Counted from the stretch's first letter, positions 19,038 to 29,320 are shown. The stretch: 64,000 nucleotides of DNA from Nocardia sienata NBRC 100364 (GCF_001613205.1 NZ_BDBX01000041.1:42012-106011); one strand, 5' to 3'. The notes: generated by a model not told the origin, from the letters alone. Numbers and translations: made by a program.

Positions 19038-22000
19038 TCACCGGTCGGCCGACTGCGAGGAATCGGCAGCCGGGCTTCGCAGGAGTTCCTTGCTCACTCG
19101 GCGTGCGAGGGCGGTGGGATCGGGATTGTCGAAGAGCGCCTCGGTGCGCAGATGCAGCCCGGTCAGCCGATTCAGCCGGTTACGGAGCTCCACGGTGGTG
19201 AGTGAGTCGAATCCGAGGTCCCGGAAAGTCTCGTCGGCGGCGATCGAGTGGCCCGCGGGGTAGCCGAGGACGTCGGCTGCCTGCGTGAGAACCAGTTCGA
19301 GTACGAGACGGTCCCGCTCTGGTTCGGTGGCTCCGACGAGCTTGTCGGTCCACGAGCCGCTGTCGTGTCGGGGCGGTTCGGTGGTGGCGTCGGCCCTGCT
19401 TTCACGCCGGGGAACGAGGTCGCGGAGTATCGGCGGCTGTTCGGCTCGGGAAGCGCGCAGGGCCGGCAGATCCCACCGTGTCGCGATCGTCATCGGTGCG
19501 GTGCTGCGGCGGGCCGCATCGAATATCTCGAGGCCATCGGCGGTCGACAGCGGGATCATTCCGCCACGGGTGACGCGTCGGTGGCCGATCGGGTCCAGTC
19601 CGCGGCTGATCGGCGACGGTGAAGCCCACAGGCCCCACGCGACCGCGCAGGCGGGCAGCCCCGCGACCCGGCGGTGGTAGGCCAGGGCGTCCAGAAATGT
19701 GTTGGCCGCGGCGTAATTCGCCTGGCCGGCATTGCCGAAAACACCTGCGGCCGAGGAGAACAGCACGAACTCGGCCAGATCCAGGTCGCGGGTCAGTTCA
19801 TGCAGGTGAACAGCGGCGTCCAGTTTCGGACGCAGGACGCGGTCCAGGCGGTCGGTGTCGAGAGATTCGAGGGTACCGTCGGCCACGATGCCTGCCGCGT
19901 GCACGACAGACCCCAGGGAGGGAATCGAGGCCAGGAGTGCGGCGACCTCGTCGCGCACCGAGACATCGCAGGACACGATGCGAACATCGGCTCCCCGTGC
20001 GGCCAGTTCGGTTGTGAGTTCCGAAGCCGACTCGGCGGTCGGTGCGTTGCGGCCGGCCAGCACCAGGTGCCGCGCACCGTGTCGGGTTACCAGGTGTCGT
20101 GCGATCTGGGCGCCCAGAGTGCCGGTGCCCCCGGTGATGAGCACAGTGCGTTCCGGATCCGGCCGGGCCGGCACGGTGAGTACGACTTTGCCGGTGTGTC
20201 GCGCGTTGCTGACGTAGCGGAGTGCGTCTGCGGCCTGCCGGATGTCCCAGGCGCGGACCGGTAGTGGGCCGATGGCCCCGTCATCGATCAGCGCCTGCAA
20301 CGCCCGGAACAGGTCGGCGACTCGGTCGAGCTCGAGATCGGCGAGGTCGAACGGCCGGTAGATGACGCCGGGATGCTCGCCTGTGACGGTGTCGGGGTCA
20401 CGGAGGTCGGTCTTGCCCATTTCCAGGAATCGCCCGCCCCGTGGCAGCAGGCGCAGCGAGGCATCGGTGAACTCCCTGGACAAGGCGTTGAGCACCACGT
20501 CGACTCCGCGTTCGTCCGTGGCCTGCCGGACAAGTTCTTCGAAGTCGAGCGTGCGCGAGGACGCGATATGCCGATCGTCGAGGCCCTGGCGGCGTAGGGC
20601 CTCCCATTTGCCTGGGCTCGCGGTGGCGAACGCTTCGGCTCCGAGATGACGGGCCAACCGCACGGCCGCCATGCCGACACCGCCCGCGGCCGAATGGATC
20701 AGGATCGACTCGCCCGCTGTGAGATGTGCCAGATCGACCAGGGCGTGATATGCGGTGAGGAACGCGATGGGGAATCCGGCCGCCTGGGCAAACGACCACC
20801 CGGTCGGAATGTGTACCAGGCAGCGGTGATCGGCGTCGGCCTCAGCGGCGAATGCGTCGTCGAACACGCCCATCACCCGATCGCCGAGGGCGAAAGCGGT
20901 GACGTCCGAGCCCACTTCCGTCACCACTCCGGCGGCCTCCCGCCCCATGCTCGACACGCCTGGATAGATGTCCAGGGCGACCAACACATCGCGGAAGTTG
21001 ATACCCGCTGCGCGCACGGCGATCCGCACGTGCCCCGGCGGCAGCGGTGCCAGCGGGCGAGATACGAGAGTCAGCCGGTCGAGGTCGCCCGGCTCCTCGA
21101 GGTGCAGGTGCCACGATGGGCCGCCGGTGGGCGGCTCTAATTCCGCGGTCCGGGTATTCGCGCGCGCCAGGCGCGGCACGTAGAGGATGCCGGACCGCGA
21201 CGCCGACTGCGTCTGCCCGGCCGCGAGCGCCGCGCTCAGCGCCGCCGGCAGGCCGGCGCCCCGGTCCACATCCAGCAACAGGATGCGGTCGGGATTCTCG
21301 GTCTGTGCGACACGGACCAGCCCCCAGATCGGCGCGCGGGCGAGATCCGCGACGTGATCGCCCGCGGTGACCGCTACCGCTTCGTGGGTTACCACCGCCA
21401 GGCGCGAGTCGGCGAAACTCTCGTCGGCGAGCCAGGAACGAAGCAGATCCAGGACGCGGGCGGTCTCGGCGTGTCCCGCCTGGATCACGCCTGTGCCATG
21501 CCCGTCCGGTCCGGCGCAGGGGACCAGCACCACCTCTGGAGCCGGCGCTCCGGCGCCCACCGCGAGGGCGAGTGCGTTCCAGTCGGGCACGGCCAGGACC
21601 GAGTGCCCGCTCGTTGCGAGAGCGGCGGTCACGCCGATCCGGTCGGTGCCCAGCACAACGACGCTGCGTTTCGCGGCACGTGGTGATGCGTCCGGTACCG
21701 GGGCCGGGACCCAGTCGACCCGGAACAGGGCCTCCGTCGTGGATTGCGCGGCCGAGAGCCGGTACTCCACACCGGCGCCGACCTCCGGAGGCGGGCACAC
21801 CGTGGCCTCGGACACCCGCACGGGCCGCAACATGAGCGAGGCGACGTCGAGGACCGGCCGGCCGGACTCGTCGGACACGGTGAGCGACAACTTCATCGAA
21901 TCGCTCGCATCGGGACCATCGACCCGGATCCGGGCCCGAAGCGTGCCGGGACGCAGGGCGTACCGAGTGACGCCACTCCACGAGAACGGCAGCCACAATC

Positions 22001-25000
22001 CGCTCGACACCGTGAATTGCGTGGCGTCCACGAGTGTGTCGAGGGTGGCGTGCAGAAGGGTATCGAGGAGAGCGGGATGGATGCCGAATCCGCCGACGGA
22101 AACCCCCTCGGGCAGACTTGCTTCCACGTATACGTCGGAATCCGAGCGCCAGGCGGCTCGCAGGCCACGGAATGCGGGACCGTAGACCATTCCCCGCGCG
22201 GCGAGCTGCCGATACAGGTCGTCCACGGGTAGCGGGACCGTGTCGGGTGGGAGCCACCGCACATCGCCGGCCGGTGGCTCGGCGCCGGAACACAGGACTC
22301 CGGTCGCATGCCGAGTCCACGGTGGGGGCTCGCCGGCGTCCACTCCTGTTTCCGGCCGGGCGTAGATGGTCAGCGATCGGTCACCGTCGCGACCCGGCGC
22401 ACCGACCTCGACCTGAAGCCGGATATCGGTGTCGTCGGGCAGCAGCAGCGGTTCCTGCAGGGTCAGCTCGTCGAGCCGATCACAGCCGAGGTGGCTACCG
22501 GCGTGCAATGCCAACTCCAGCAGAGCCGTTCCCGGGAGTACCGGATTGCCGCGGATGGTGTGGTCGTCGAGCCAGGAGGCGCTGCGGCGGGAAAGCTTGC
22601 CGTCGAAGACGTGTCCGGCGGTGCCGGCGAGCTCCACGGGTGCGGAAAGCCACGGGTGGCCGTCGGAGCCGGTCCGGGTGCCGGCCCGGCCCGCGGGCCA
22701 GTAGCGTTGCCGTTGGAAAGCGTAGGTCGGCAGGTCGATCTTTCTCGGCCGGAGTGCGGCGAAGAGAGTCTCCCAGTGCAGTGGTACGCCGTGGACGTGG
22801 GCTCTGGCCAGGGTTGTCGCCGCAGTGCGGGCCTCGGGCCGGCCGGGACGCAGGATCGGACCTAGTTGCCGGGCCTCGGGCAGGCAGTCGCGGGCGAGTG
22901 CGGTGAGCACTCCGTCCGGGCCGATCTCCAGATACCCGGTGACGCCGCCGGTGTCCATCCGGAGCAGCGCGTCGTAGCAGCGCACGGTGTCCCGCGCCTG
23001 CCGGACCCAGTATTCCGGGGAGCAGGCCTGCGCTGCCGTGAGGGGAGCGCCGGTAACGCCCGAGATGATCGGGATCTGCGGTGCGGTGAGTGTGACACTC
23101 TCGGCCACTTGTCGAAATCGTTCGAGCATGCCGTCCATATGCGGTGAGTGGAAGGCATGGCCGACCCGCAGCAGCCGGGTTCGGCGCCCCGACGACTCCC
23201 AATAGGCGGCCTGGTCGGCTATGGCCGTGGCATCGCCGGAGAGTACGACCGACCGTGGCCCGTTGACCGCCGCGATGGCCAGGTCGAGGTGGTGCACGGC
23301 CAGTGACTCGGCGGCTTCGTGTTCACCGGCCGCGACCGCCAGCATCGCTCCGCCCGAAGGCATCTCCTGCATCAGCCGGCCGCGCGCGGCGACCAGGGTG
23401 CACGCATCCGTCAACGACAACACGCCCCCGACATGTGCGGCGACGAGTTCGCCGATCGAGTGGCCGAACAGCACGCCCGGTCGTACCCCGGCCACTTCCA
23501 GGAGGCGCACGAGTGCCAGTTCACACGCGAACAGTGCCGGTTGGGTGAACTCGGTCCGATCGAGGAGTTCGGCGTCCGGGGATCCCGGTTGGGCGAAGAT
23601 GATCTCCAGCAGCGGCCGGTCCAGCATCGGGTCCAGATGGGCGCAGGCCGTGTCCAGTGCGTCCGCGAACACGGGGGAGTGGTCGTACAGTTCACGCCCC
23701 ATGCCCACACGCTGGGCCCCTTGACCGGTGAACATGAACGCGATCTCGGGGTCCGGTGTCGCTGTCCCCCGAACCACGCCCGGCAGCTCCTGGCCCGCCG
23801 CGATCGCTTCGAGACCACCGAGGTAACCGTCCCGGTCGTCCGCGAGCACGACGGCGCGGTGTGAGAACCCCGTGCGGGTAGTGGCCAGTGCGTACGCGAT
23901 ATCGACCATCTGGAGATCCGGGTGACAGCGCAGGTGATCGGCGAGCCGGGCTGCCTGCGCGCGCAGTGCGGGACCGCCGCGGCCGGACACCACCCAAGGT
24001 ATGGTGCCGGGCTCGGGTGACGGGCTCGGTCCGGAGCGGACCGTGCCGTCGGGCGTGGACTCCTCTTCCAGGATCACGTGTGCGTTCGTCCCACTGATTC
24101 CGAATGAGGACACCCCGGCGCGGCGAGGACGTGCGACGGGTGGCCACGGCCGTGACTCGGTCAGCAGCGATACCCCACCGGCCGACCAGTCCAACTCCGC
24201 CGGCCGGTCGATGTGCAGCGTGCTGGGCAGCACGCCGTGGCGCATGGCCTGCACGGCCTTGATGACGCCGGCGATCCCGGCAGCGGCCAGAGTATGGGTG
24301 AGGTTCGATTTCACCGAGCCCAGCCACAGCGGCCGCTCGGGTGGACGCTCGTGACCGTAGGTCGCCATCAGCGCCCGGGCTTCGATCGGGTCGCCCAGTT
24401 GGGTACCGGTGCCGTGGGCCTCGACCATGTCGACATCGTGCGGCCCCAGGCCGGCGTCGGCCAGTGCCTGCCGGATCACCCGGCGCTGCGCGGGGCCGTG
24501 CGGCGCGGTCAGACCGTTGCTGCGGCCGTCCTGGTTGATCGCCGATCCGCGGATGACCGCGAGCACCCGATGGCCGTTCCTGCGTGCATCGGCCAGTCGT
24601 TCCACCAGCAGTACCGCCACCCCTTCGCCCCAGGCGGTTCCGTCGGCCGTCGCGGCGAACGCCTTGCACCGGGCGTCGGGCGCCAAGCCGCGTTGTTTGC
24701 TGAACTGCACGAAGGGCTTCGGAGTGCAGATCACCGACACGCCGCCCGCCACGGCCAGCGAACAGTCACCCGCGCGCAGCGCCTGACCCGCCAAGTGCAG
24801 TGCCACCAGGGACGACGAGCAGGCGGTGTCCACCGTCAACGCGGGGCCCTCGAATCCGAGGGCATACGCCACCCGCCCCGAGGTGACCGCGAACGAATCG
24901 GCGGCGCCCAGATACGCGCCGTCCTGGCCGGGTTCATGGGACAGGTTCTCGTACCCGTGGGTGGTCATACCGAGGTAAACGCCGGTCTGTGTCGTACGCA

Positions 25001-25703
25001 GGCCGGTCGGGTCGATCCGGGCGTGCTCGATCGCTTCCCATGTCGTTTCCAGCACCAGGCGCTGCTGTGGGTCCATCGCCAGTGCCTCGCGGGGCGAGAT
25101 GCCGAAGAACGCCGCGTCGAAGCAGTCGGCATCGGCGAGGAACCCGCCGTGGCGCACGTAGGAGGTGCCCGGGTGGTCCGGGTCCGGGTCGAAGAGTCTG
25201 TCCAGGTCCCAGCCCCGGTCGCCGGGGAACGGGGACAGGGCCGAGCGTTCTTCGGCGATCAGGCGCCACAGATCGTCGGCGGATGCCACCCCGCCGGGCA
25301 GGCGGCAACTCATCCCGACGATGGCGAGTGGCTCGTCGGAGGTGACGCGGTCCGGTGCGGTCGTGGTCGGTCGCGTCGGGCGCGTAGCGGGGGCCAGGAC
25401 GCTCCGAAGGTAGCCGGCGAGTGCCCGCGGGGTCGGGTACTCGAAGACGACACTCGCTTCGATGGGCACGTCGAGTGCGTCGGACAGGAGGTTGGCCAGC
25501 TGGACGCCGGCGATCGACCCGAGGCCCGAGTCCCAGAACGCCCGGTCGATCGCGATGGTGTCGGCCGAGTGGTTTCCGTGCGCCCGGGCGGCTGCTTCGC
25601 GAATGAGTTCGGTGAGGCGCCGTTCGTCGTCGGCGACGCCGAACCCACCGTCTCCCCGAGGCCCACGATCCGGAGCAATGATCGACTCTTCGTCAGAGTT
25701 CAC
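19038..25703 (-). CDS. type I polyketide synthase, ACP-KS-AT-DH-ER-KR-ACP
   Basis: 2,221 residues. N-terminal ACP (Ser 63 in GLGSIAGVQL); KS from about 124 with DTACSSS, EAHGTGT and KSNLTHT (Cys-His-His intact, but T replaces the usual G); AT with GHSIGE and HAFH, predicting malonyl-CoA; DH with DHTIRGNPVLPG and HPALLDTLLHA; ER with NADPH loop HSAAGGVGMAAVRL; KR with GGTGTLG, B-type Asp (IVADG), SSAAG and NYAAAN; C-terminal ACP with LGFDSL. All reductive domains look active, so each round should give a saturated C2 extension. There is no thioesterase. An N-terminal ACP ahead of KS, with a nearby FAAL, is the PpsA/FadD26 arrangement for loading a fatty acyl starter. GTG start with AAGGAAG upstream. 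Iterative or single use cannot be decided. Confidence 0.95.
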   Translation of the reverse strand: MNSDEESIIAPDRGPRGDGGFGVADDERRLTELIREAAARAHGNHSADTIAIDRAFWDSGLGSIAGVQLANLLSDALDVPIEASVVFEYPTPRALAGYLRSVLAPATRPTRPTTTAPDRVTSDEPLAIVGMSCRLPGGVASADDLWRLIAEERSALSPFPGDRGWDLDRLFDPDPDHPGTSYVRHGGFLADADCFDAAFFGISPREALAMDPQQRLVLETTWEAIEHARIDPTGLRTTQTGVYLGMTTHGYENLSHEPGQDGAYLGAADSFAVTSGRVAYALGFEGPALTVDTACSSSLVALHLAGQALRAGDCSLAVAGGVSVICTPKPFVQFSKQRGLAPDARCKAFAATADGTAWGEGVAVLLVERLADARRNGHRVLAVIRGSAINQDGRSNGLTAPHGPAQRRVIRQALADAGLGPHDVDMVEAHGTGTQLGDPIEARALMATYGHERPPERPLWLGSVKSNLTHTLAAAGIAGVIKAVQAMRHGVLPSTLHIDRPAELDWSAGGVSLLTESRPWPPVARPRRAGVSSFGISGTNAHVILEEESTPDGTVRSGPSPSPEPGTIPWVVSGRGGPALRAQAARLADHLRCHPDLQMVDIAYALATTRTGFSHRAVVLADDRDGYLGGLEAIAAGQELPGVVRGTATPDPEIAFMFTGQGAQRVGMGRELYDHSPVFADALDTACAHLDPMLDRPLLEIIFAQPGSPDAELLDRTEFTQPALFACELALVRLLEVAGVRPGVLFGHSIGELVAAHVGGVLSLTDACTLVAARGRLMQEMPSGGAMLAVAAGEHEAAESLAVHHLDLAIAAVNGPRSVVLSGDATAIADQAAYWESSGRRTRLLRVGHAFHSPHMDGMLERFRQVAESVTLTAPQIPIISGVTGAPLTAAQACSPEYWVRQARDTVRCYDALLRMDTGGVTGYLEIGPDGVLTALARDCLPEARQLGPILRPGRPEARTAATTLARAHVHGVPLHWETLFAALRPRKIDLPTYAFQRQRYWPAGRAGTRTGSDGHPWLSAPVELAGTAGHVFDGKLSRRSASWLDDHTIRGNPVLPGTALLELALHAGSHLGCDRLDELTLQEPLLLPDDTDIRLQVEVGAPGRDGDRSLTIYARPETGVDAGEPPPWTRHATGVLCSGAEPPAGDVRWLPPDTVPLPVDDLYRQLAARGMVYGPAFRGLRAAWRSDSDVYVEASLPEGVSVGGFGIHPALLDTLLHATLDTLVDATQFTVSSGLWLPFSWSGVTRYALRPGTLRARIRVDGPDASDSMKLSLTVSDESGRPVLDVASLMLRPVRVSEATVCPPPEVGAGVEYRLSAAQSTTEALFRVDWVPAPVPDASPRAAKRSVVVLGTDRIGVTAALATSGHSVLAVPDWNALALAVGAGAPAPEVVLVPCAGPDGHGTGVIQAGHAETARVLDLLRSWLADESFADSRLAVVTHEAVAVTAGDHVADLARAPIWGLVRVAQTENPDRILLLDVDRGAGLPAALSAALAAGQTQSASRSGILYVPRLARANTRTAELEPPTGGPSWHLHLEEPGDLDRLTLVSRPLAPLPPGHVRIAVRAAGINFRDVLVALDIYPGVSSMGREAAGVVTEVGSDVTAFALGDRVMGVFDDAFAAEADADHRCLVHIPTGWSFAQAAGFPIAFLTAYHALVDLAHLTAGESILIHSAAGGVGMAAVRLARHLGAEAFATASPGKWEALRRQGLDDRHIASSRTLDFEELVRQATDERGVDVVLNALSREFTDASLRLLPRGGRFLEMGKTDLRDPDTVTGEHPGVIYRPFDLADLELDRVADLFRALQALIDDGAIGPLPVRAWDIRQAADALRYVSNARHTGKVVLTVPARPDPERTVLITGGTGTLGAQIARHLVTRHGARHLVLAGRNAPTAESASELTTELAARGADVRIVSCDVSVRDEVAALLASIPSLGSVVHAAGIVADGTLESLDTDRLDRVLRPKLDAAVHLHELTRDLDLAEFVLFSSAAGVFGNAGQANYAAANTFLDALAYHRRVAGLPACAVAWGLWASPSPISRGLDPIGHRRVTRGGMIPLSTADGLEIFDAARRSTAPMTIATRWDLPALRASRAEQPPILRDLVPRRESRADATTEPPRHDSGSWTDKLVGATEPERDRLVLELVLTQAADVLGYPAGHSIAADETFRDLGFDSLTTVELRNRLNRLTGLHLRTEALFDNPDPTALARRVSKELLRSPAADSSQSADR

Positions 25704-25831
25704 AGCGCACTTCCTTTGCGGGGCTGTACATTACAGGTGACGGCATTCGCCAGAGAGCAATCGAGTTGAGCGCCGAGGCATCATCGTATCCCGCCTCGAA
25801 GCGAAAACAGTTGGTATCGAAAGGAATCCGC
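25704..25831. promoter_or_regulatory. divergent promoter region with inverted repeat CTGTA-CAT-TACAG
   Basis: 128 bp between the divergent PKS and carboxylate-activating genes. A perfect 5-bp-arm repeat sits at 25,724-25,736. Read toward the PKS it contains TGTAAT, 5 of 6 matches to a -10 box, with a poor -35 (TTGCTC) 19 bp away. The two operons could be controlled together from here. Evidence is only sequence symmetry. Confidence 0.35.
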
Positions 25832-26932
25832 ATGCCGGCTTTCCCGGACCCGGTTCTGGAACCGCCTATCGGCGAAACGCTCGACGCCGAGGACTTCCTT
25901 GCCGCTGCCATCCGCTGGCACTTCTCCCCGGAGACCGGCTCGACCTTCTGGCTCGACCGCGCCGCGACACTCGATTTCGACCCGGTACACGATGTCCGGT
26001 CCTTCGCCGATCTCCGGCGGTTTCCCAACGTTGTCGACGAACTACGCACGGTGCCGGTCCAGGACCTGATTCCGCGCGGGTACGGCCGCAACACACCGGT
26101 GGCCGGCGTCTACGAAAGCGGCGGTACGACGGGCAGTCCCAAACGCCTTGTCTTCCTGGCCGATTGGTGGGATCGCGTTATCGACTGGGCGATGCGGGAT
26201 ATGGACGCCCGCGGCCACCCGTACGGTGTCAACTGGCTGACCCTGGTCCCGAGCGGGCCGCAACTGTTCGGTGACTGGACCGCCGAGCTGGTCCGGCGCC
26301 GGGGAGGTGTCCGTTTCTGTATCAATATGGATCCACGCTGGGTGAAGCGGATGATCGGTGCGGGAGAGTCCGCCGTCACCGATCGCTATGTCGACCATCT
26401 CGTGGCGCAGAGCGCGCACATCCTGCGCAGTCAAGACGTCGGAGTGCTGGTGTGCACTCCTCCCTTGCTGGAGCGGCTGTGCCGGGAGGACGAGCTGGTC
26501 GAGCTGATCAACGCCAAGGTCCGGCTGATCGTGTGGGGAGGAGCGCGAATGGATCCGGATACCCGCCGGTTCCTGCGCACCGATGTGTTCCCGGGTATCG
26601 AGCTGTACGGCTACTACGGCAACGTCACGATGCTGGGCACGACGATCGAGCGTCCCGGTCTGTCCGATGACGACCGATGCGTCTATGACACCTTCTCTCC
26701 GCACATCACCCTCGAGGTCGTCGATCCGGAGACCCGGATACCCGTCGCGTACGGCGAGCGCGGTCAGGTGATCGTGCACCACGTCAGCCGATCGATGTTG
26801 CTGCCCAACAACTCCGAACGCGATCTCGCCGTCCGGGTCGAGCCGCCGCCGGGGCGGCTCGGTGATTCGGTCGCGGACATCACCTCGATGACCGCCTTCG
26901 CCGGGACAACGGTCATCGAAGGCGTGTATTGA
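25832..26932 (+). CDS. GriC-like AMP-forming carboxylate-activating enzyme
   Basis: 366 residues of the F390-synthetase/LuxE-like branch of adenylate-forming enzymes: phosphate loop YESGGTTGSPKRLVF, WGGARMDPDTRRFL and YGYYGNVTMLGTTIE. It is followed with 1-nt overlap by an aldehyde dehydrogenase-like gene. That pair matches GriC-GriD of grixazone biosynthesis, a two-protein ATP/NAD(P)H-dependent carboxylic acid reductase. It should activate a carboxylate as adenylate for reduction by its partner. Whether the substrate is an aryl acid or the product of the neighbouring PKS is unknown. The ATG was chosen for the AAAGGA box 6 nt upstream; an earlier TTG is possible. Confidence 0.75.
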   Translation: MPAFPDPVLEPPIGETLDAEDFLAAAIRWHFSPETGSTFWLDRAATLDFDPVHDVRSFADLRRFPNVVDELRTVPVQDLIPRGYGRNTPVAGVYESGGTTGSPKRLVFLADWWDRVIDWAMRDMDARGHPYGVNWLTLVPSGPQLFGDWTAELVRRRGGVRFCINMDPRWVKRMIGAGESAVTDRYVDHLVAQSAHILRSQDVGVLVCTPPLLERLCREDELVELINAKVRLIVWGGARMDPDTRRFLRTDVFPGIELYGYYGNVTMLGTTIERPGLSDDDRCVYDTFSPHITLEVVDPETRIPVAYGERGQVIVHHVSRSMLLPNNSERDLAVRVEPPPGRLGDSVADITSMTAFAGTTVIEGVY

Positions 26933-28302
26933 TGCCCGACCCTGTGCAGCTCGACGTGCTCGGCCCGCGCGGTGCGTTCCGCGCTGTAACCCGCCGACGC
27001 GTCGACGACGTCGCCGGGAGCTCGATTGCCGAGCTCAGTCTGGCGCCGCAGGTATTCGTGAGTCGCGCACTGTCCGCCCTGCGACAAGCGTCGGTGCCGC
27101 CGGCGGCGGAGCGTATCGCCATGCTGGCGCAGGCGGGCCACCTGTTCGCCACGAGCACGCTGTGCGGGCTGTCGCCTGCCGAGTATCAGTGGCTGACCTG
27201 CCGGGCCAGTGGTGTACCGATCACCGCGGTGCGCCGGGCGACGCACTGGATACAGACCTGCGCGGAACAGGTCGAACGCGCGGTAACCGACGCCTGTCCG
27301 CGAGGGGCGGCGGACGACGATGTCCGCCCCGGTGCCGAACTCGGCAACCGCCGCGTCACCTGGGTTCGCCGTGGGAATGTGCTCGCCGTCGGCGCGGCGG
27401 GTAACCACCCCGCCGTGCAATCGCAGTGGCTGGAGGCGGTGGCCCTCGGCTATCGCGTCGCGGTGCGCCCCTCTCGGCAGGACCCGTTCACCCCGCACCG
27501 GCTGGTCGCCGCGCTGCGTACAGCCGGCTTCGGGGCGGATCAGGTGAACTTGCTGCCGACCGACTCGGAGGGCGTCGACGCGCTGATCCGCGGCGCGGAC
27601 CTGGCGGTGGTGTACGGAGCGGATCTGGCCGGTCGGTACGCGACCGACCGTACCGTTGCCACGCACGGTGCCGGAAGGTCGAAGGTCCTGTTCGCCGGTG
27701 CCGATTGGCGTGACCATCTGGACATGGTCGTGCGCTCGGTGGCCCACGACGGTGGTACCACCTGTGTGAATGCGACAACCGTGCTGGTCGACGGGGATCC
27801 GGGGCCACTCGCCGAGGCATTGGCCGCGCGGCTGGCCGAGTTACCGAGCCTGCCGCCGCAGGACGACCGTGCGGTACTGCCCGTGCGCTCATCGGAGAGC
27901 GCACGGGTGATCGAGCAGTACCTGCTGCGGCACGGGCGGCGGGCGCGGGTCCGGCTGGGTGGCGAGGGAGTCGTGGACGAGCTGGGCGACGGCAGCGCGG
28001 TGCTGCGGCCGGCGGTGCTGCAGGTGGACCGGGTGGGAACTGCGGACATAGGTGTCGAGCTGCCCTTCCCCTGCGTATGGGTCGCTCCGTGGTCGCGGGC
28101 CGACGGGCCGGAGCCGCTGCGGGATACGCTCGTGCTGACAGTGGTGACCGACGACGAGGAACTGATCGACCGGCTGGTCACCGAGCCGTCGATCGGCAAT
28201 GTGCACATCGGCAGCCATCCGACCTGCGTTATGGAGGCGGGTAGTCCACCGGACGGATATCTGGCCGATTTCCTGATGCGCGACAAAGTGGTGTTGCGAT
28301 GA
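26932..28302 (+). CDS. GriD-like aldehyde dehydrogenase (acyl reductase partner)
   Basis: 456 residues with aldehyde dehydrogenase/LuxC architecture: NAD-binding stretch VLAVGAAGNHPAVQSQWLEAVALGYRVAVRPSR and the catalytic Cys in GGTTCVNATTVLV. The C terminus is AGSPPDGYLADFLMRDKVVLR. Overlaps the preceding gene by one base (TGATG), so the two are made together. By analogy with GriD and LuxC it should reduce the activated acyl group to an aldehyde. The aldo/keto reductase just downstream could take the aldehyde to an alcohol. Confidence 0.75.
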   Translation: MPDPVQLDVLGPRGAFRAVTRRRVDDVAGSSIAELSLAPQVFVSRALSALRQASVPPAAERIAMLAQAGHLFATSTLCGLSPAEYQWLTCRASGVPITAVRRATHWIQTCAEQVERAVTDACPRGAADDDVRPGAELGNRRVTWVRRGNVLAVGAAGNHPAVQSQWLEAVALGYRVAVRPSRQDPFTPHRLVAALRTAGFGADQVNLLPTDSEGVDALIRGADLAVVYGADLAGRYATDRTVATHGAGRSKVLFAGADWRDHLDMVVRSVAHDGGTTCVNATTVLVDGDPGPLAEALAARLAELPSLPPQDDRAVLPVRSSESARVIEQYLLRHGRRARVRLGGEGVVDELGDGSAVLRPAVLQVDRVGTADIGVELPFPCVWVAPWSRADGPEPLRDTLVLTVVTDDEELIDRLVTEPSIGNVHIGSHPTCVMEAGSPPDGYLADFLMRDKVVLR

Positions 28303-28333
28303 CAACGTGGATGGAACGTGGAGGAGGTTTCCG

Positions 28334-29320
28334 GTGCGAACACGCCGAGTCGGCGATCTGACCGTAGGGGCACAGGGCCTCGGATGCGCCGGGATGAGCG
28401 AATTCTACGGTCCTACCGATGATGACGAGTCGATCGCCACCATCCACCGGGCTCTGGATCTGGGTGTCACGCTCTTCGATACGGCCGATATCTACGGCCG
28501 GGGCGAGAACGAGAAGCTGCTCGGGCACGCGCTCGCCGAGCGTCGGGCCGAGGCGGTTATCGCCACCAAATTCGGTCTGGTCCGTGCCGCGGACGGATAC
28601 ACCAGAACCGTACGTGGTGATGCTGGCTATGTGCGGCGCGCGTGCGAGGAGTCACTGCGGCGTCTGGGCGTGGACCATATCGACCTGTACTACCAGCATC
28701 GCGTCGATCCGACGGTTCCGATCGAGGAAACCGTCACGGCGATGGCTGAGCTGGTCGCCGCGGGCAAGGTCCGGGAGCTGGGGCTTTCCGAAGCGGGTGC
28801 CGCGACGATCCGGCGGGCGCACGCCGTGTACCCGCTCGCGGCCGTCCAATGCGAATGGTCGCTGTGGACCCGCGACCTGGAACAGGACGGCGTTCTGAGT
28901 ACATGCCGGGAACTCGGCGTGACTCCGGTGGCGGCCTCACCGCTGGGCCGTGGCTTCCTGACCGGACGGTTCACCGCGGCAGCCGATTTCGAACCACAGG
29001 ACTTCCGCAGGGCTACGCAACCGCGGTTCGCCGAAGGGAACCTGGAACGCAATCTCCCCCTCGTCGGCCGGCTACAGGCGCTCGCGCACCGCCGTGGTGT
29101 AACAGCAGCACAGCTGGCACTGGCCTGGGTGCATCACCGGGGTGAGGAGGTAGTCGCCATTCCCGGTACCAAGCGCCGGAAGTATCTGGAGGAGAATGTG
29201 CTCGCGGCCGACCTCATCCTGTCCGAATCCGAACTCGATGACCTCTCGGCCGCGATTGCGGCGACCGCCGTCGCCGGGGAACGCTGCGATCCCGCGATGG
29301 CCCGACAATTGGGCCTGTGA
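28334..29320 (+). CDS. aldo/keto reductase
   Basis: 328 residues, TIM-barrel AKR. The catalytic tetrad is recognizable: Asp and Tyr in FDTADIYGRGENEKLLG, Lys in VIATKFG, His in YYQHRVDPTVP. NADPH-binding end is IPGTKRRKYLEENV. Start GTG 28,334 has GGAGGAGG 7 nt upstream; a longer reading from 28,307 is unlikely. In third place after the two-gene carboxylate reductase, it probably reduces the aldehyde produced there. Confidence 0.9.
   Translation: MRTRRVGDLTVGAQGLGCAGMSEFYGPTDDDESIATIHRALDLGVTLFDTADIYGRGENEKLLGHALAERRAEAVIATKFGLVRAADGYTRTVRGDAGYVRRACEESLRRLGVDHIDLYYQHRVDPTVPIEETVTAMAELVAAGKVRELGLSEAGAATIRRAHAVYPLAAVQCEWSLWTRDLEQDGVLSTCRELGVTPVAASPLGRGFLTGRFTAAADFEPQDFRRATQPRFAEGNLERNLPLVGRLQALAHRRGVTAAQLALAWVHHRGEEVVAIPGTKRRKYLEENVLAADLILSESELDDLSAAIAATAVAGERCDPAMARQLGL

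Noticed and set aside
20842..22320. 492-codon minus-strand frame within the PKS gene
   Set aside because: Same strand but different frame from the PKS, very Arg-rich; the PKS frame has intact DH and ER motifs throughout.
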